A stretch of DNA of 7,939 nucleotides from a bacterium (Candidatus Howlettbacteria) CG_4_10_14_0_8_um_filter_40_9 (lineage in GTDB: Bacteria; Patescibacteriota; CPR2; UBA1875; GCA-2785325), in assembly GCA_002785325.1 (NCBI GenBank), contig PFMH01000106.1:1-7939 (forward strand). Reading direction: 5' to 3'. The notes beneath the pieces are model-generated. The model saw only the letters and a list, made by a program, of their open reading frames with translations. It ran no database searches and was not told the DNA's origin. The translations under genes were made by a program, and so were the position numbers. The first letter of the stretch is position 1. The number at the start of each line of letters is the position of its first letter. Shown one piece after another: positions 7,001-7,939 of this stretch.

Positions 7001-7811
7001 TCTAGCCGAAGTCTCAGGTACTATAGACATAGTTGAAGACGAAAATATGAGGACTATCAGGATAATTCCAAATATTCTCGAAAAAGATGAGTATAAAATC
7101 GAAAGCGGTAATATTTTGGTAAAAAATAACGCAGCGGTTGAGAAGGGCGATGTATTGGCAAAAGGAGAAGGACGGAAAACCATCAAGGCAAAGGAAGGCG
7201 GGATCGTTAAGATATCGGCTGATGGTAAAACTATATCTGTCACTAAAGAAGCTCTTGTCAAGGAATATAAGATTTCGAAATTTATGGGCGTCAGAGTTGT
7301 GAAGGGGGACAAGGTTGAGGTGGGACAACAGTTAAGCGACGGGTCATGGAATCTTCAAGAAGCATTAGTGCTTTTGGGTGAAGAAGCCGTACAAAGCTAC
7401 ATAATCTCCGAAATTCAGAAGATATACATTTCCCAAGGAGTGAGTATCAACGACAAACATATTGAGATCATCGTAAGACAGATGTTCTCAAAACTTAGTA
7501 TCATTGAACCGAACGATACCCCATTTACTGTCGGTGAGGTAGTCTCGAGAGCAAAATTCAAAGAAGAGAATGCTAAGGTAAAGATCAAGGCAGAAACCGA
7601 AAGTTTGCTCCTTTCTATCACGAAAGTTTCCCTTACGACCGACAGCTTCTTATCTGCAGCATCATTCCAGGAAACTTCCAGAACGCTTATAGAAGCAGCA
7701 AGCAAAGGAAAAATCGACAGACTTAGGGGACTCAAAGAAAATGTCATCATCGGAAAACTGATTCCCGTAGGAACTGGATTTTTCGAAGCTGATCTAGAAA
7801 AGTATAAATAA
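4059..7811 (+). CDS. rpoC: DNA-directed RNA polymerase subunit beta'
   Basis: This is the beta' subunit, which carries the catalytic magnesium site and the DNA clamp. The protein has 1250 residues and is complete. An N-terminal zinc ribbon is formed by C64, C66, C79 and C82. A Lys/Glu-rich helical stretch follows (about 145-265, part of the clamp). GKRVDYSGRSV (389-399) precedes the active-site loop NADFDGDQM (503-511), with magnesium ligands D505, D507 and D509. The second zinc site is C829, C902, C909 and C912. The bridge helix spans about 786-821, and the trigger loop around 938-955 keeps R947 and H950. The large proteobacterial trigger-loop insertion is absent. The C-terminus SAASFQETSRTL to IPVGTGF is intact. 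Oddities are V940 where GEPGTQL normally has Pro (E. coli 926), and GMKGNV (757-762) where E. coli has GMRGLM. It overlaps rpoB by 4 bases and ends in tandem TAA stops. Identity is certain. Confidence 0.99.
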   Translation: MIDSNVKEKTFDAIRLSIASPDQILGWSKGEVLKPETINYRTQKPEKDGLFCEKIFGPSKDWECYCGKYKKIRYKGVVCDKCGVEVTRSIVRRERMGHIKLASPVAHIWFLKGTPSTVGLITGKSVKDLEKVVYFASYIVQEVNEDLKKQAIKTIDDEFKSRKQSILKEKQGKVADEEVANLEDSKTKAKEELKLIERHSIIPESKYRELSMKYGEVFKGSIGAEAIKEVLTDINLESLAKELKNEIENSVGQKRKKALKRLKGVEGFINAKIRPEWMVITNLPVIPPDLRPMVQLDGGRFATSDLNDLYRRVINRNNRLKKLMNLDAPDIICRNEKRMLQEAVDALIDNSARREKSAQGAGVGKKRKLKSLADMLKGKQGRFRQNLLGKRVDYSGRSVIVVGPELKLHQCGLPKTMALELFRPFVIGSLIRSDLAHNVKSASRMIERGSVDVWDALEEVIKDKLVLLNRAPTLHRLGIQAFQPVLVEGMAIQIHPLVCAAFNADFDGDQMAVHLPLSVQAQKEAREIMLSKENLLKPSSSEPIVNPSQDIVFGCYWMTKMREGAKGEGKIFTDEKEAVYAYQCGDIDLQAKIKVRLDGQIIETTVGRLNFNDAIPEGIEYKNYEFNKKGLEKLIKEVFDKLGKEVTSELVDKIKNLGFRYSTSSGITMSVFDLDIPEKKKEILEKAEERVQHINDQHDQGLITDREKSVKVVSIWGEAKDEVQAEMGKCMDPWGATFLLLDSGSRGSIEQYGQIVGMKGNVINAKGITIELPIKTNYKEGFSALEYFISTHGARKTLSDTALKTSDAGYLTRRLVDVSQDIIITEDDCKDKEGFVISRKESEEMGEDFDDRITGRTLCDNLIDEKTGEIMIKKGTLITDEHLAKILEGEVKEVKIRSLLKCKSEWGVCHACYGVDLARGGLVKKGEAVGIVAAQSIGEVGTQLTLRTFHSGGVAGGVDITQGLPRVEELVESRIPKWQAALAEVSGTIDIVEDENMRTIRIIPNILEKDEYKIESGNILVKNNAAVEKGDVLAKGEGRKTIKAKEGGIVKISADGKTISVTKEALVKEYKISKFMGVRVVKGDKVEVGQQLSDGSWNLQEALVLLGEEAVQSYIISEIQKIYISQGVSINDKHIEIIVRQMFSKLSIIEPNDTPFTVGEVVSRAKFKEENAKVKIKAETESLLLSITKVSLTTDSFLSAASFQETSRTLIEAASKGKIDRLRGLKENVIIGKLIPVGTGFFEADLEKYK

Positions 7812-7817
7812 TAATTA

Positions 7818-7847
7818 TTGTAAAGGAAGCGTAAACTGTGATATAAT
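7818..7847 (+). promoter_or_regulatory. rpsL (str operon) promoter, extended -10
   Basis: TTGTAA (7818-7823, four of six -35 matches), an 18-nt spacer and a perfect TATAAT (7842-7847) preceded by TGA make an extended -10 promoter in the 57-nt rpoC-rpsL gap. The start site would be around 7853-7856, leaving a leader of only about 13-16 nt. No terminator is visible after rpoC, so rpsL is probably also reached by rpoBC read-through. Confidence 0.65.
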
Positions 7848-7853
7848 TTCACA
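7837..7853. promoter_or_regulatory. Palindrome centred on the rpsL -10 (possible operator)
   Basis: TGTGA (7837-7841) and TCACA (7849-7853) are perfect inverted arms separated by 7 nt that contain nearly all of the TATAAT box. A protein bound here would block RNA polymerase directly. ACTGT is also repeated at 7853-7857 and 7835-7839. The arms resemble CRP half-sites, but the spacing is 7 rather than 6, and a CRP activator would not sit on the -10. It could be chance: the arms are only 5 bp. Confidence 0.3.
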
Positions 7854-7868
7854 CTGTAGGTTATAAAT

Positions 7869-7939
7869 ATGCCAACGATAAATCAACTCATTAGAAATCC
7901 TAGGAAGAAAAAGGTCAGAAAGACGAAGTCCCCGGCGCT
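7869..7939 (+). CDS. rpsL: Ribosomal protein S12, N-terminal fragment cut by window edge
   Basis: The 23 visible residues start MPTINQLIRNPRKKKVRKTK, the characteristic basic N-terminus of S12, a 30S subunit protein at the decoding centre that affects translational accuracy and streptomycin response. The conserved loop with the streptomycin-related lysine lies beyond the window. A modest Shine-Dalgarno, AGG (7858-7860), sits 8 nt before the ATG. The gene is 57 nt after rpoC and has its own promoter; rpsG and fusA would be expected next. The fragment is open at the right edge with no sign of damage. Confidence 0.95.
   Translation, partial: MPTINQLIRNPRKKKVRKTKSPA

Noticed and set aside
7810..7819. 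Palindrome AATAATTATT after the rpoC stop as a terminator
   Set aside because: It is all A/T with no loop and no following T-run, so it cannot make a stable terminator stem.
7415..7852. Minus-strand open frame covering the rpoC end and the rpoC-rpsL gap
   Set aside because: Nearly all of it is antisense to the conserved RpoC C-terminus, and its start lies in the rpsL promoter. The composition is that of a shadow frame.
7837..7853. CRP binding site at TGTGA-N7-TCACA
   Set aside because: CRP sites need a 6-nt spacer and activators do not normally sit on the -10. It is kept only as an unnamed possible operator.

Overview
The window is a housekeeping locus. It holds complete rpoB and rpoC, encoding the beta and beta' subunits of RNA polymerase, followed by the first 23 codons of rpsL (ribosomal protein S12). 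All three run rightward. The order rpoB-rpoC-rpsL is the classic bacterial arrangement in which the polymerase genes lead into the str operon. The DNA is AT-rich, by eye about 40% GC. Both polymerase proteins are compact: RpoB lacks the large proteobacterial insertions, and RpoC lacks the trigger-loop insertion. The style of the proteins, the S12 N-terminus and the repeat-like sequences fit an uncultivated Patescibacteria/CPR bacterium, probably Parcubacteria-like. That assignment is inference from remembered families, not a search. UGA is used as a stop, and there is no sign of a recoded genetic code.

Positions 1-435 hold no recognisable long gene. In particular, rplJ/rplL do not lie directly upstream of rpoB. 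The left end carries two tight hairpins that look like a REP-type mobile repeat, next to a good leftward promoter. A sigma70-type promoter for rpoB follows (209-237). Its leader of about 190 nt contains two tiny possible leader ORFs and a terminator-like hairpin (330-355), so rpoB may be controlled by attenuation.

Positions 436-7811 hold rpoB and rpoC, which overlap by 4 bases (ATGA) and share one transcript. Catalytic residues are intact in both. Several normally conserved positions differ: Asn at the E. coli rifampicin positions 513 and 526, Ala at beta 675, and Val for the trigger-loop proline at beta' 926. RpoB carries an extra C-terminal tail of about 108 residues. The last 38 residues of this tail look like an in-frame insertion of a dispersed short repeat.

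Positions 7812-7939 hold an extended -10 promoter sitting inside a palindrome. It gives rpsL a very short 5' leader of about 13-16 nt. No terminator separates rpoC from rpsL, so read-through from rpoBC is also likely. No wholly new biological system is evident. The most interesting signals are the repeat-derived RpoB tail, the rpoB leader and the active-centre substitutions.
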